Part shown: piece by piece, positions 6,647-14,497 of the stretch
Position numbering within the stretch: position 1 is the first letter of the stretch
How the letters are laid out: each line of letters begins with the position of its first letter
Assembly (NCBI GenBank): GCA_945901665.1
Contig: CAMDLJ010000027.1
Span: 1 to 14,640, forward strand
Direction: 5' to 3'
DNA from: Bordetella parapertussis
GTDB lineage: Bacteria; Pseudomonadota; Gammaproteobacteria; Burkholderiales; Burkholderiaceae
DNA: 14,640 nucleotides
Position numbers and translations under genes: made by a program
The notes under the pieces: model-generated
What the model saw: the letters and a program-made list of their open reading frames with translations, nothing else
The model's database searches: none
Told to the model about the DNA's origin: nothing

Positions 6647-7330
6647 ATGACACACACCACCGTAACACAAGCACCCCGGGCTTTGCGGCGCCAACAAGGT
6701 TTTGGCCTGGTCGAGCTGGGCATCAGCCTGACCCTGATCGCGGTCCTGCTGTTGGGGGCCTTCTACATTGTGAGCAACATCCGCACCAGCACCGTGCAAA
6801 AGGAATTCACCCAGAGTTCCAGCCAGGTCATGGCTGCGGCAAGCAAGTACATGGCCAAAAACCGCTCTACGAGCGCGGTCACAACGGACATGCTGGTGGG
6901 GACTGGGGGAGGTCAGGCGGACAAAATGATCACGCACCCGACGAACACCGCACAGAGGGCCATCCGAAGCGCCATCCCTGGCGCGTGGGAGGACATTGGG
7001 AATAATTTTTTTAATCTCAAGAACGGCGCTGACACCAATTTCTTTGCATATGCCAATGAATCCATTGTGTACCGCATCAACAAGGTGCCCAAAGAGTATT
7101 GCAACTTTGTGGTGGGCGAACTGGCCCGCAACCCGTCAGTGGCCAAAGTGTCGGGCAGGGTGTGGACAGCCAACACGAACTCCCCCGCAGGCCTTGCTGG
7201 AAACGAGTTGGCCTGGGGCCCCGCCCTATACAACAGACAAAACTCAGCAGTGGGATTAGGCTCAACCAGCGTCACATCGATGTGTGCCAACCCTTACACA
7301 GAAATTTTTGCGTTGGTGGTGCCTGTCTGA
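6647..7330 (+). CDS. Second type IVb prepilin, diverged tandem paralogue
   Basis: A 227-residue prepilin: basic leader (RALRRQQG), cleavage G18|F19, Glu23 at +5, and assembly helix to about 42. Cys152 and Cys213 can form the C-terminal disulfide. Its ending CANPYTEIFAL parallels the first pilin (CANSSGYSDIYAA), and EYCNFVVGEL parallels QACTDLVNGL, so the two are tandem paralogues with different middles. ATG 6647 has a weak GAAAGA 7 nt upstream; an in-frame ATG at 6617, overlapping the preceding stop (TGATG), would add 10 residues and is a real alternative. Residues about 78-140 use codons unlike the neighbours (AGG, CGA, GGA, GGG, ACG, AAT) and include TTTTTTT at 7006-7012, suggesting recent import or diversification. 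It could be a minor pilin, an alternative major pilin, or a tip subunit. Confidence 0.8.
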   Translation: MTHTTVTQAPRALRRQQGFGLVELGISLTLIAVLLLGAFYIVSNIRTSTVQKEFTQSSSQVMAAASKYMAKNRSTSAVTTDMLVGTGGGQADKMITHPTNTAQRAIRSAIPGAWEDIGNNFFNLKNGADTNFFAYANESIVYRINKVPKEYCNFVVGELARNPSVAKVSGRVWTANTNSPAGLAGNELAWGPALYNRQNSAVGLGSTSVTSMCANPYTEIFALVVPV

Positions 7331-7342
7331 GGCTTTGGGCGC

Positions 7343-7873
7343 ATGTTCAGCACCCAAACCATCTGCCGGCCAAGCCTGCGCCCAGGACGCGGGCCCGTGC
7401 GGCTTGCCTGTGCCTTGGCCTGTGCATGTGGGCTTGCTGGCGCGGGCGCGGCCAACGGGCTGGCCGCGCCCGCCAGCGCGCTGCCCGCGACCGTGAGCGC
7501 GCTGGCACCGATGGACTTGGCCGTCGAGTGGGTCAGCCGCCACCACCAACCGGTGTATGCCAACCCCTCGTGGGCCATGGCAAAAGAGGCCAGCGCCGAG
7601 GGCGACCCACAAACATGGCAGGTGTTGCTGCAAGACAAAACACTGTCCCAAACCTTGTTTCGCTGGGCCCAAGCCGCGGGATGGCAAATCCAGTGGGACG
7701 CCGAGCGCGACCACCCCATCGAGGCCAGCATACAGATTCAGGCCACCTTCGTGCAGGCCTTGAAGATGGTCATGGAGTCGCTGGGTGAGAGCGAGTACCC
7801 ATTGCAGGCGGTGCTCAACCCGCAAACCCGCAGCATGCGGGTGGTGCGCCACAACGAAAGCCCTCGCCGATGA
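7343..7873 (+). CDS. pilL: PilL-like pilus assembly protein with TcpQ domain
   Basis: A 176-residue exported protein. In the Vibrio toxin-coregulated pilus, TcpQ is a periplasmic partner that stabilises the secretin; in R64 the corresponding domain is found in PilL. An arginine-rich N-terminus is followed by a hydrophobic segment (about 20-42) that serves as signal peptide; several Cys lie there (23, 27, 29) but no clean lipobox. Residues about 91-170 fit the TcpQ domain: TWQVLLQDKTLSQTLFRWAQAAGW..W, then a D-x-P-I step and an F-x-x-A-L-x-x-V helix. GAGG at 7329-7332 precedes ATG 7343 by 10 nt. It sits 12 nt after the second pilin and its stop overlaps the secretin start (ATGA), indicating translational coupling with its likely partner. 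The symbol follows gene position and domain. Confidence 0.75.
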   Translation: MFSTQTICRPSLRPGRGPVRLACALACACGLAGAGAANGLAAPASALPATVSALAPMDLAVEWVSRHHQPVYANPSWAMAKEASAEGDPQTWQVLLQDKTLSQTLFRWAQAAGWQIQWDAERDHPIEASIQIQATFVQALKMVMESLGESEYPLQAVLNPQTRSMRVVRHNESPRR

Positions 7874-9576
7874 GGCCTGCCACGGGGTGCGACATGGCAC
7901 CGCTTGAAAGACGGCTTTGGGGCCCGTGGCTGCATGTTGGTTTGGCGACCTTGATCTTGTGGCTGGCGGGGTGTTCCAGCACCACCGAGCAAAAAGCCCA
8001 GCAAGACCACCAAGCCACCCAGGCCAAACTGCAAATGGCATCGGATCAGCTGTACGCGGCGCAGCGCAGCAACCCGGTGGTCAAGCTCGACCCCGTGGCC
8101 CGGTTCACCGGCAAAACCGTGGTCTACCAACCCACGCAAATGCTGCCCGCGCACATCGGGCGGGTCACCATGCGCATGCCCGGTCGGCACAACCTGCGCA
8201 CCGTGGCCAGTTTGATCGAGCGCTTGGTCGACATACCGGTCACTTTGTCTGAGGACGCGTTGTTGCCGCAGTCCGAATTCGCGCCCATGGCCAGCATGCA
8301 AAGCCAAGGCGGCGCATCTGGCGGTGCCGCCAGAGCCCCGGGGTCAGCTGGCAATGGGGCCGCGCAGGGCGCTCAGGCAGGGGCGCAAAGCGAAGAAGCC
8401 GCGCTGACCCAAAGCGCCGCTTTGGCCGTGCAAAAAGCCGGCGGGCCGCGCAGCTGGGTGGCGCTGGCCACGGGGGCCGCGGAGATTGAACTCAACCACC
8501 AAGGCACCCTGGCGGGCTTGCTCGACCATGTGGCCTTGCACCTGGGGCTGAAGTGGCGCTACAGCGAAGGGCGAATCCATTTTTACCGCATCGTCAGCCG
8601 CACGTTTGTGGTCAAAACCATGCCGGGCAACCTGACGCAGTCGGGCGGTGTGAGCGTGGGAACCATGGCCGTCAATGGCAACTCCGAGGTCAACATCTGG
8701 AGCGGGATCGAAAAAAACCTGGCGCTGATGATGTCGCGCTATGGGCGCTTTCATGTGGACCAAAGCATGGGCACGGTGACGGTGCACGACGCCAGCATCA
8801 ATGTGGAGGCGGTGGACCGCTATGTGGACAGCCTGAACCGACAACTTGGTCGCCAAGTGGCCCTGCATGTGGAGGTGTTGCAAGTGACATTGAGCAACGA
8901 GCACCAAGCGGGCATCGATTGGAATTGGGTGATTGGCTTTCGGGGCGGGGGCAACATCAATCTGGCTGGGCCACCGTCGCTGACCAAAAACGCGGCCAGT
9001 GTGGGCTTTGTCAGCGGGCAGGGCAGCAACGAGTGGATGGTGCGCGCCCTGGAGCGCTTTGGGCGGGTCAGCTCGGCTTACGCCAGCGTGATCACCACCA
9101 TGAACCGACAACCCGTGCCGCTGGGCTCGCAAAGCACGCAAAGCTACCTCAAGCAAATTGGGGCCACCCTCACCACGGCGGCCAATGGCAGCACGGTGTA
9201 TGGGCCACCCAGCCTGATGCCGGGTGAGGTGACCACGGGTTTTAGCATGAGCTTGCTGCCCATCGTGCTCGACTCCAACCACGTGTTGATGCACTGCGCC
9301 ATCAACATCAGCTCGCTCAAAGAACTGGTCACCTTCTCTAGTGGTGTGGGGCTGGCCCAGCAGTCGGTGCAGCAACCCAATGTGTCGTCGTTCAGCACCC
9401 AGCAGCGCATGACGGTCAAGTCGGGCGAAACCATTGTGCTGAGCGGTTATGAAAACGAATCCACCGAAAGCAAACAAACCGATGTGATGCGCAATGCGTT
9501 GCCCGGCAGCCGGGTCAACACCCGCGACAAAACCACCTTGGTGGTGCTCATCACACCCAAGCTGCTGGACATCTGA
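7870..9576 (+). CDS. pilN: PilN-family lipoprotein secretin of the type IVb pilus
   Basis: Forms the outer-membrane ring through which the pilus leaves the cell. The 568-residue protein has a lipoprotein signal with lipobox LAGC, so Cys35 would be lipidated. N-domains follow at about 95-135 and 205-330; the secretin core occupies about 330-568 and ends in GETIVLSGYENE and TTLVVLITPKLLDI, typical of secretins. Residues about 141-185 are a Gly/Ala/Gln-rich low-complexity linker splitting the N-domain region, apparently a lineage-specific insertion. The ATG at 7870 overlaps the pilL stop (ATGA); ATG 7894 (Met9) is an alternative that keeps the lipobox but lacks coupling. pilO starts 2 nt after its stop. 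R64 PilN is likewise a lipoprotein secretin, which supports the symbol. Confidence 0.93.
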   Translation: MRPATGCDMAPLERRLWGPWLHVGLATLILWLAGCSSTTEQKAQQDHQATQAKLQMASDQLYAAQRSNPVVKLDPVARFTGKTVVYQPTQMLPAHIGRVTMRMPGRHNLRTVASLIERLVDIPVTLSEDALLPQSEFAPMASMQSQGGASGGAARAPGSAGNGAAQGAQAGAQSEEAALTQSAALAVQKAGGPRSWVALATGAAEIELNHQGTLAGLLDHVALHLGLKWRYSEGRIHFYRIVSRTFVVKTMPGNLTQSGGVSVGTMAVNGNSEVNIWSGIEKNLALMMSRYGRFHVDQSMGTVTVHDASINVEAVDRYVDSLNRQLGRQVALHVEVLQVTLSNEHQAGIDWNWVIGFRGGGNINLAGPPSLTKNAASVGFVSGQGSNEWMVRALERFGRVSSAYASVITTMNRQPVPLGSQSTQSYLKQIGATLTTAANGSTVYGPPSLMPGEVTTGFSMSLLPIVLDSNHVLMHCAINISSLKELVTFSSGVGLAQQSVQQPNVSSFSTQQRMTVKSGETIVLSGYENESTESKQTDVMRNALPGSRVNTRDKTTLVVLITPKLLDI

Positions 9577-9578
9577 CC

Positions 9579-10946
9579 ATGGCCGATGTATCCATCCACA
9601 GCGGCGTGCGCTCACCCCTCAGTGTGTGGCGCCAGTGGCGCCGCAAAGCCGCCCAGCCCCGCAACGTGCAGACCACGGCACCCGCCCAACTCATCGTCAT
9701 CGAGGGGGTGCGATATGTGGTGGGTTTGGAATGGCGGCTGTTGCCACCCACGCGATCGCTGCAGCGCACCCTGAGCTTGGCGCGCAAAGAAAGCAAAAGC
9801 CAGTATGTCTTGACCGACATGGAAGACATCATTGGGTTTTGTGGGCCCTTGCCCTACCAATGGACCCTGGCCTATTCGGCGGCCCTGCATTTGGCTGGGC
9901 GCTTGTCTCAAGGGGGCTTGGAGATGTATGCCTTTGCGCTGGCCAATGGACAGAGCATGGTGGTGGCCCTCAACGAGTCGCGGCCCATTCCTGGCTTTGA
10001 CTTTGTGGGCGAAGCGGACATTGCCCGCGGCCTGATCGACGAGTTTTTGGCCATTCAACAAGGCCAACCGATCCGCTTGGTGGGCAATGCCGGTTGGCTC
10101 GAGGGCGAAGAAAGCGTGGTTTTGGAAGACATCTTTGCCCAGCCTGTGCGCGCCGCACGCTTGAAGCGCTTGTGGGCGGACAACGCCGTCAAATGGGCGG
10201 CAGGTGCAGCAGGGGTGCTGACTTTGGCCGTGGCGGGTGGAAATTATTGGGTGGAGATGGAACGCGCGGAGATGATCGCTGCCGCACAAAACCCATCGAT
10301 AGACCCCAATGCCCAATACCAAAAAGCGCTGGCCCAGGCCTGGGCGGAGGTGCCCGCCCCTGGGCCGCGCCTGTTGCGGCAGTGGCAAAACCTGATGGCC
10401 GATCTGCCCCTGGTGCATGCAGGCTGGCGTTTGAAAAATGTCGAATGCGATGCGAAATTCTGCAAAGCCCAGTGGTCACGGATATACGGCACCTATGCCG
10501 ATTTTTTCAAGCAACTGCCGCCCAACTGCCAATCCGCCCAAGAGGTGCAAGAAGGCGACAACGCCTTGCAAGCCATAGTGGTGTCTAACCACAGTGTGGC
10601 GGCTGAAGATATCGAAACCCCATGGCGCAACGCCACCTTGCCACGCATGGACCATGCGCTGCGTGAACTCGCCAGCGACTTGCAAAACTTCTCCCTGCTC
10701 GGGCAGTTGCGTGTGGAGCTGAGCAAGCCCACTTTGTTTGGCGGCACCCAGGACCCACTGACACTCGATGCGGCGGTGATGACTGGCCAATGGACAGTTC
10801 AACACGATGCATCGACCTTGGGGTATTTGACCGTGCCCAGCTATGGCGTGCCCAAGCGCTTGGTGTTGCAAGTCAGCCCCACCAAAGAAAAAAGCGCCAT
10901 GACGTATTTGTTTGAAGGCCAATACTATGTGCAAGCCGTCAAATAG
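9579..10946 (+). CDS. pilO2: Type IVb pilus accessory protein PilO
   Basis: Inner-membrane bitopic protein of type IVb pilus machines, thought to link the secretin with the inner-membrane platform and ATPase. It has 455 residues. The cytoplasmic part (about 1-200) carries the family opening APAQLIVIEGVRYVVGLEWR..P and a central block rich in short strands and helices. One membrane segment spans about 204-222 (VKWAAGAAGVLTLAVAGG). The remainder is periplasmic, with Cys290, Cys295 and Cys317 available for a disulfide. It follows pilN by 2 nt without a clear Shine-Dalgarno, which fits coupled translation, and its last 20 nt overlap pilP. It should not be confused with the unrelated PilO of type IVa pili. 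Confidence 0.88.
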   Translation: MADVSIHSGVRSPLSVWRQWRRKAAQPRNVQTTAPAQLIVIEGVRYVVGLEWRLLPPTRSLQRTLSLARKESKSQYVLTDMEDIIGFCGPLPYQWTLAYSAALHLAGRLSQGGLEMYAFALANGQSMVVALNESRPIPGFDFVGEADIARGLIDEFLAIQQGQPIRLVGNAGWLEGEESVVLEDIFAQPVRAARLKRLWADNAVKWAAGAAGVLTLAVAGGNYWVEMERAEMIAAAQNPSIDPNAQYQKALAQAWAEVPAPGPRLLRQWQNLMADLPLVHAGWRLKNVECDAKFCKAQWSRIYGTYADFFKQLPPNCQSAQEVQEGDNALQAIVVSNHSVAAEDIETPWRNATLPRMDHALRELASDLQNFSLLGQLRVELSKPTLFGGTQDPLTLDAAVMTGQWTVQHDASTLGYLTVPSYGVPKRLVLQVSPTKEKSAMTYLFEGQYYVQAVK

Positions 10947-11595
10947 CAAGGCCCTTGGGTTGGGTTTGGCTTGGGCGTGCATCAGCCTGTGCGCACCGGC
11001 TCAAGGCGCCACCGTGGCCGAAGTCATTGCCCGCATGAAGCAACAAAGGGAACAAGAGAGCCTGGGTGCCAGCCCAGGTGCCGCGGTGCCAAAGGCGAGC
11101 AAAAAGGTGGGCATGGGCAAACTGCCGACCGCACCATTGTTGTGGTCGATCATCGGCGCGAATGATGATTTGCAAGCCGTATTGGTCTACCAAGGCAAAG
11201 CGTATGTGGCACAAGCCCATATGCCGCGCACACAAATGGGCCCGTGGTGGATCGAGTCGATCAGCGCAAACGGTGTGGTGCTGAGTTTGCAGACCCATCC
11301 CAAAGCGAAACCACTGGTTTTGCCAGCGCCTGAGCGCGGTGCGGCGATTGAACCCTATGCCTTGGGCCTGGGCGTGTACCGCTCGCAGGCCTCGACGGCC
11401 GTGACAGGATCGGCGCAGCTGCCAGCAGCGCGCGCCAGCAGCGCTCAAAGCGCCTTGTGGACCGCCACTGACACCGAGCCACTGATGCTGGGCACCACGC
11501 CCAGCGACCCCCAAGGCGGGCCTTTGCCCGCAAGCGCTGCCCGCATCGCTTTGCCGCCTGACCCCAACCTTGGCCTCGTGCCCAAACGACCATGA
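10927..11595 (+). CDS. pilP: Type IVb pilus biogenesis protein PilP
   Basis: Exported 222-residue protein needed for R64-type thin pili; its exact role in the family is not well settled. Start ATG 10927 is chosen because GAAGG at 10914-10918 lies 8 nt upstream and a signal peptide then begins at once (SKALGLGLAWACISLCAPAQG, cleavage near residue 27). An in-frame TTG at 10912 would add five residues and fits less well. Residues 32-45 form a charged helix (EVIARMKQQREQE), probably a short coiled coil. The conserved PilP core lies at about 68-120: PLLWSIIGANDDLQAVLVY, then a Trp-Trp-Ile step and SANGVVLSL. The C-terminal 70 residues are Pro/Ala/Ser-rich and likely disordered. It overlaps pilO by 20 nt and pilQ by 4 nt (ATGA). 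Confidence 0.82.
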   Translation: MCKPSNSKALGLGLAWACISLCAPAQGATVAEVIARMKQQREQESLGASPGAAVPKASKKVGMGKLPTAPLLWSIIGANDDLQAVLVYQGKAYVAQAHMPRTQMGPWWIESISANGVVLSLQTHPKAKPLVLPAPERGAAIEPYALGLGVYRSQASTAVTGSAQLPAARASSAQSALWTATDTEPLMLGTTPSDPQGGPLPASAARIALPPDPNLGLVPKRP

Positions 11596-13370
11596 CCACA
11601 AAAATTGCACCCCTGCGCTCCAACCCATCGGCAGTGGCTGCTTTGCCGCTCACGCGCGCGCCCACAGACCCAGTTTCGCAGCCACCAGAGCAGTCGCTGC
11701 GCACAACCGGGCACTTGATCGATTACATGGCCGTGCCCCCTTTTACCCGTGTGTTGTCGCACGGGGACAACCCACCCATTGCCTTGTTCAAGGCCAAACA
11801 ACACCACCTGGTGGCCCTGGAGCAAGCGGGCCAAAAATTTGTGGTCATGTGTCTGAAAAATGAAACCGGTGGAACGGCTTGGTTTCATTTGATCGAACAA
11901 GGCAAGCGGCTGGGCCTGAAGTTTTCGGGCTCCTTTACCTGCGAGCCCGATGTGTTGCAAATGGTGTTGCAAGAAAACGTGTTTGAGAAAGAGGCCGTGC
12001 TGGCGCTCAAGCAGCGCGAAGAAGAGCGCAAGAACGTTTCGCGCATGATGACCGAGTCGGCCCCCATCGAGTGGTTGCGCATCACCATCCAGCGCTGCAT
12101 TGGGTTGGGGGCCAGCGATGTGCATTTTGAAGTCCGTGGCGACCTCGCTTTGCTGCGGGTGCGCCGCGACGGCATCATGCGCAAAGTCGGTCACTACCCC
12201 AGCCGCATCGTGATCAATGGCTTGTCGGCTGCCTACACCGTGCTGGCCGAAGAGGGGTCACGCTCGGAGGTGGCGTTCAATGCCGGTTCCGTGCAGTCGG
12301 CCATGGTGCCGCTGGAGTGGCCGAATCAAAAAATTTTGATGCGTTACCAAAGTCACCCCAGTGTTGGCGGGTTTGACGCCACCATGCGGATCTTGCGCGT
12401 GGGCGGCCCCAGCGAAGTGAAAATCCCCGAACTCGAATACCTGGGCTACACCGCTTGGCAAATCGAGCGCATCAAAGAGGCCATTGGCTCGTCGTGGGGC
12501 GGCGTGTTTGTCGCGGGCATCACTGGCTCGGGCAAAACCACCACCTTGAGCAGTCTGCTGCACCGCTTGGCGGCCCAAAGCCAACGCAAGATCATTGCCA
12601 TCGAAGACCCGGTCGAGTACCAGGTGCCTGGGGTGACCCACCTGTCGGTGCGTCGACAAACGCGCGACCGCAGCGCCAACCCGTTTGAAGAGGCCATGCT
12701 GGCATTTTTGCGGATGGACCCGGACGTGGGCATGTTTGGCGAAATCCGCGACCAGCTGTCAGGTCAAATGGCCCATGCAGCCATCCAAACCGGGCACAAG
12801 CTGCTCACCACCGTGCATGCCACCTCCGCGCTGGGCATCGTGGCGCGCTTGACCTCGCAGCACATTGGCTTGTTGCGCGAGGACGTGTGCAGCCCCGAAT
12901 TTTTATCGCTGCTGATGTACCAGGTGCTGATCCCCAAAAACTGCATCCATTGCAATGTGCCAGCCATCAAAGTGATGAGCGCGGTCGAGTTGGCCGCTTA
13001 CGAGCAACACTTTCAGCTCGACCCCACGCATTTTCGCTGTGCCAGTGACACGGGTTGCGCGCATTGCCAGGTCGAGGGCCTCGATCGGGGCGAGCAAACC
13101 CATGTGGGTGTCAATGGGGTCAAGGTGTGTGCCGAGGTCATGCCCATCACCAACGACTTGCTGCGTTTGTTGCGCGCCAAAGACGACATCCGCGCGCGCG
13201 ATGAATGGCTGGCAATGCGCAACACGCCCTTTGACAACGAAGACATGGTCGGCAAAGAGGCCTGGGGACATGCTTTGTACGAAGTTTCGCAAGGTGTGCT
13301 CGACCCGTTTCACTTTGAACGCAACTTTGGCCCGCCCGGGCTGCTGGCGCTGTCGCGCAACTTGAAATAA
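11592..13370 (+). CDS. pilQ: PilQ, GspE/PilT-superfamily ATPase powering type IVb pilus assembly
   Basis: Cytoplasmic hexameric ATPase that drives pilin polymerisation. It has 592 residues. An N-terminal region (1-155) has no motif I recognise. The first ATPase subdomain runs from about 158, with GLGASDVHFE at 171-180. Walker A is GITGSGKT (309-316), the Asp box IIAIEDPVEY (334-343), Walker B MFGEIRD (381-387) with catalytic Glu384, and the His box HKLLTTVHA (402-410). Cys451-x2-Cys454 and Cys489-x2-Cys492 form the tetracysteine, probably zinc-binding, motif typical of assembly (not retraction) ATPases. Usual hydrophobic residues before GEIRD are here Met-Phe. ATG 11592 overlaps the pilP stop (ATGA). 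pilR follows by 20 nt. This PilQ is an ATPase by R64 nomenclature and is not the type IVa secretin of the same name. Confidence 0.95.
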   Translation: MTTKIAPLRSNPSAVAALPLTRAPTDPVSQPPEQSLRTTGHLIDYMAVPPFTRVLSHGDNPPIALFKAKQHHLVALEQAGQKFVVMCLKNETGGTAWFHLIEQGKRLGLKFSGSFTCEPDVLQMVLQENVFEKEAVLALKQREEERKNVSRMMTESAPIEWLRITIQRCIGLGASDVHFEVRGDLALLRVRRDGIMRKVGHYPSRIVINGLSAAYTVLAEEGSRSEVAFNAGSVQSAMVPLEWPNQKILMRYQSHPSVGGFDATMRILRVGGPSEVKIPELEYLGYTAWQIERIKEAIGSSWGGVFVAGITGSGKTTTLSSLLHRLAAQSQRKIIAIEDPVEYQVPGVTHLSVRRQTRDRSANPFEEAMLAFLRMDPDVGMFGEIRDQLSGQMAHAAIQTGHKLLTTVHATSALGIVARLTSQHIGLLREDVCSPEFLSLLMYQVLIPKNCIHCNVPAIKVMSAVELAAYEQHFQLDPTHFRCASDTGCAHCQVEGLDRGEQTHVGVNGVKVCAEVMPITNDLLRLLRAKDDIRARDEWLAMRNTPFDNEDMVGKEAWGHALYEVSQGVLDPFHFERNFGPPGLLALSRNLK

Positions 13371-13379
13371 GGCTAGGCA

Positions 13380-13383
13380 GAGG
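13380..13383 (+). promoter_or_regulatory. Ribosome-binding site deciding the pilR GTG start
   Basis: GAGG lies 7 nt before GTG 13391 in the 20-nt pilQ-pilR gap, which supports the GTG as the initiation codon. Confidence 0.6.
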
Positions 13384-13390
13384 CGGCACT

Positions 13391-14488
13391 GTGCAAAACC
13401 CCTATGTGTTCATTTGCCTGCATGTGGCGCGCTATCAATTGCGATCGCGCCGGGGTGGTTTTTATTTTGACCTGGGGGCGACTTTGCAAGAGCGCGTCCC
13501 CCTCATCACCACGCTGCGCAAATACGAGTCGCGTGCGCGCAAACGCAACCCCATGTCGGTGCCCATGTACATGGCCATGCTCAAAGGCATCCAAGGGGGG
13601 TCTTTGTCGCAAGCCTTGGACGGGGTGGCCACGCCCTCAGAGCAAACGCTGATTGATGCCACACAAGGGGGTGGTGATGTGGTCATGGCCGAAGGCTTGT
13701 TGTTCATGTCCGAGGTGGTGGAGAAAACCGACAAGATGGTGGCCACCATTCGCAAGGCGGCCCTCTACCCCTTGGGCTTGCTGTCCATGTTTGGCCTGTT
13801 GCTGGCCCTGTTTGCCGTCAATGCGGTGCCGGTGTTGGCCGAGTTGATGCCGCCAGAAAAATGGCCCGCTTCGGGCCAGACTTTGTATGCGGTGTCCATG
13901 GTGATGGCCGACCATGGGCTGACGATTGCGGCGGGCTTGTTGGGCTTGGTCGGCCTTTTCATCTTCAGCCTGTCGCGTTGGACCGGCCCTGTGCGAACCG
14001 TGGCAGACCGGTTCTTGCCCTACAGCCTGTACCGCGATTACGCCGGTTCAATGCTCTTGATCTCGCTGTCGTCCATGATGCGTGCCGGCGTGTCTTTGCG
14101 CTCGGCGCTCGAGCGCACCTTGAAGTTTGCCTCTCCATGGACGCGCTGGCATGTGCGGCGCATTTTGTCCAATCTGTCAAAGCCCAATACCCCCTACTTT
14201 GGGCAAGCCTTCTCCACCGGAGTGCTCAACCGCGAGATGGAGGACCGGGTGCAAGACGCCTCTGAGCGGCGCGACCCCGTGGACGCTTTTGTGCGCTTGG
14301 GTGTGGGCTCGATCGATCGCATGGTCAAAGAGATGGAGTTGCGCTCGGGGCGCTTGAGCAATGTGTTGTTGGTCGTGTGTGGCCTGGTCTTGGCCTTGTT
14401 CATGTTGGCCTTTTTCAGCACCACCATGGGCATGCAAGCGGCGATCCGTGACGGCAACCAACCATCGGTCCAACCCAAAGGCCCCTGA
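13391..14488 (+). CDS. pilR: PilR, inner-membrane platform protein (type II secretion F family)
   Basis: Polytopic membrane protein that couples the PilQ motor to the growing pilus. It has 365 residues and two GspF-type repeats. The first cytoplasmic domain spans about 25-125 (with GGSLSQALDG and the E-K-T-D-K stretch), then membrane segments at about 126-149 and 176-194, a second cytoplasmic domain at about 212-320 (MMRAGVSLRSALERTL is the classic F-repeat), and a last segment at about 323-345. The start is GTG 13391: GAGG at 13380-13383 is 7 nt upstream and no ATG fits before the first conserved block. The gene lies 20 nt after pilQ and 9 nt before the next prepilin, the same pilQ-pilR-pilin order as in R64. 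Confidence 0.9.
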   Translation: MQNPYVFICLHVARYQLRSRRGGFYFDLGATLQERVPLITTLRKYESRARKRNPMSVPMYMAMLKGIQGGSLSQALDGVATPSEQTLIDATQGGGDVVMAEGLLFMSEVVEKTDKMVATIRKAALYPLGLLSMFGLLLALFAVNAVPVLAELMPPEKWPASGQTLYAVSMVMADHGLTIAAGLLGLVGLFIFSLSRWTGPVRTVADRFLPYSLYRDYAGSMLLISLSSMMRAGVSLRSALERTLKFASPWTRWHVRRILSNLSKPNTPYFGQAFSTGVLNREMEDRVQDASERRDPVDAFVRLGVGSIDRMVKEMELRSGRLSNVLLVVCGLVLALFMLAFFSTTMGMQAAIRDGNQPSVQPKGP

Positions 14489-14497
14489 ATCAGCAAT

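Noticed and set aside
8344..9615. Long reverse-strand reading frame across the secretin gene
   Set aside because: The composition is His/Arg-rich with no recognisable domain; the + strand encodes a clear secretin.
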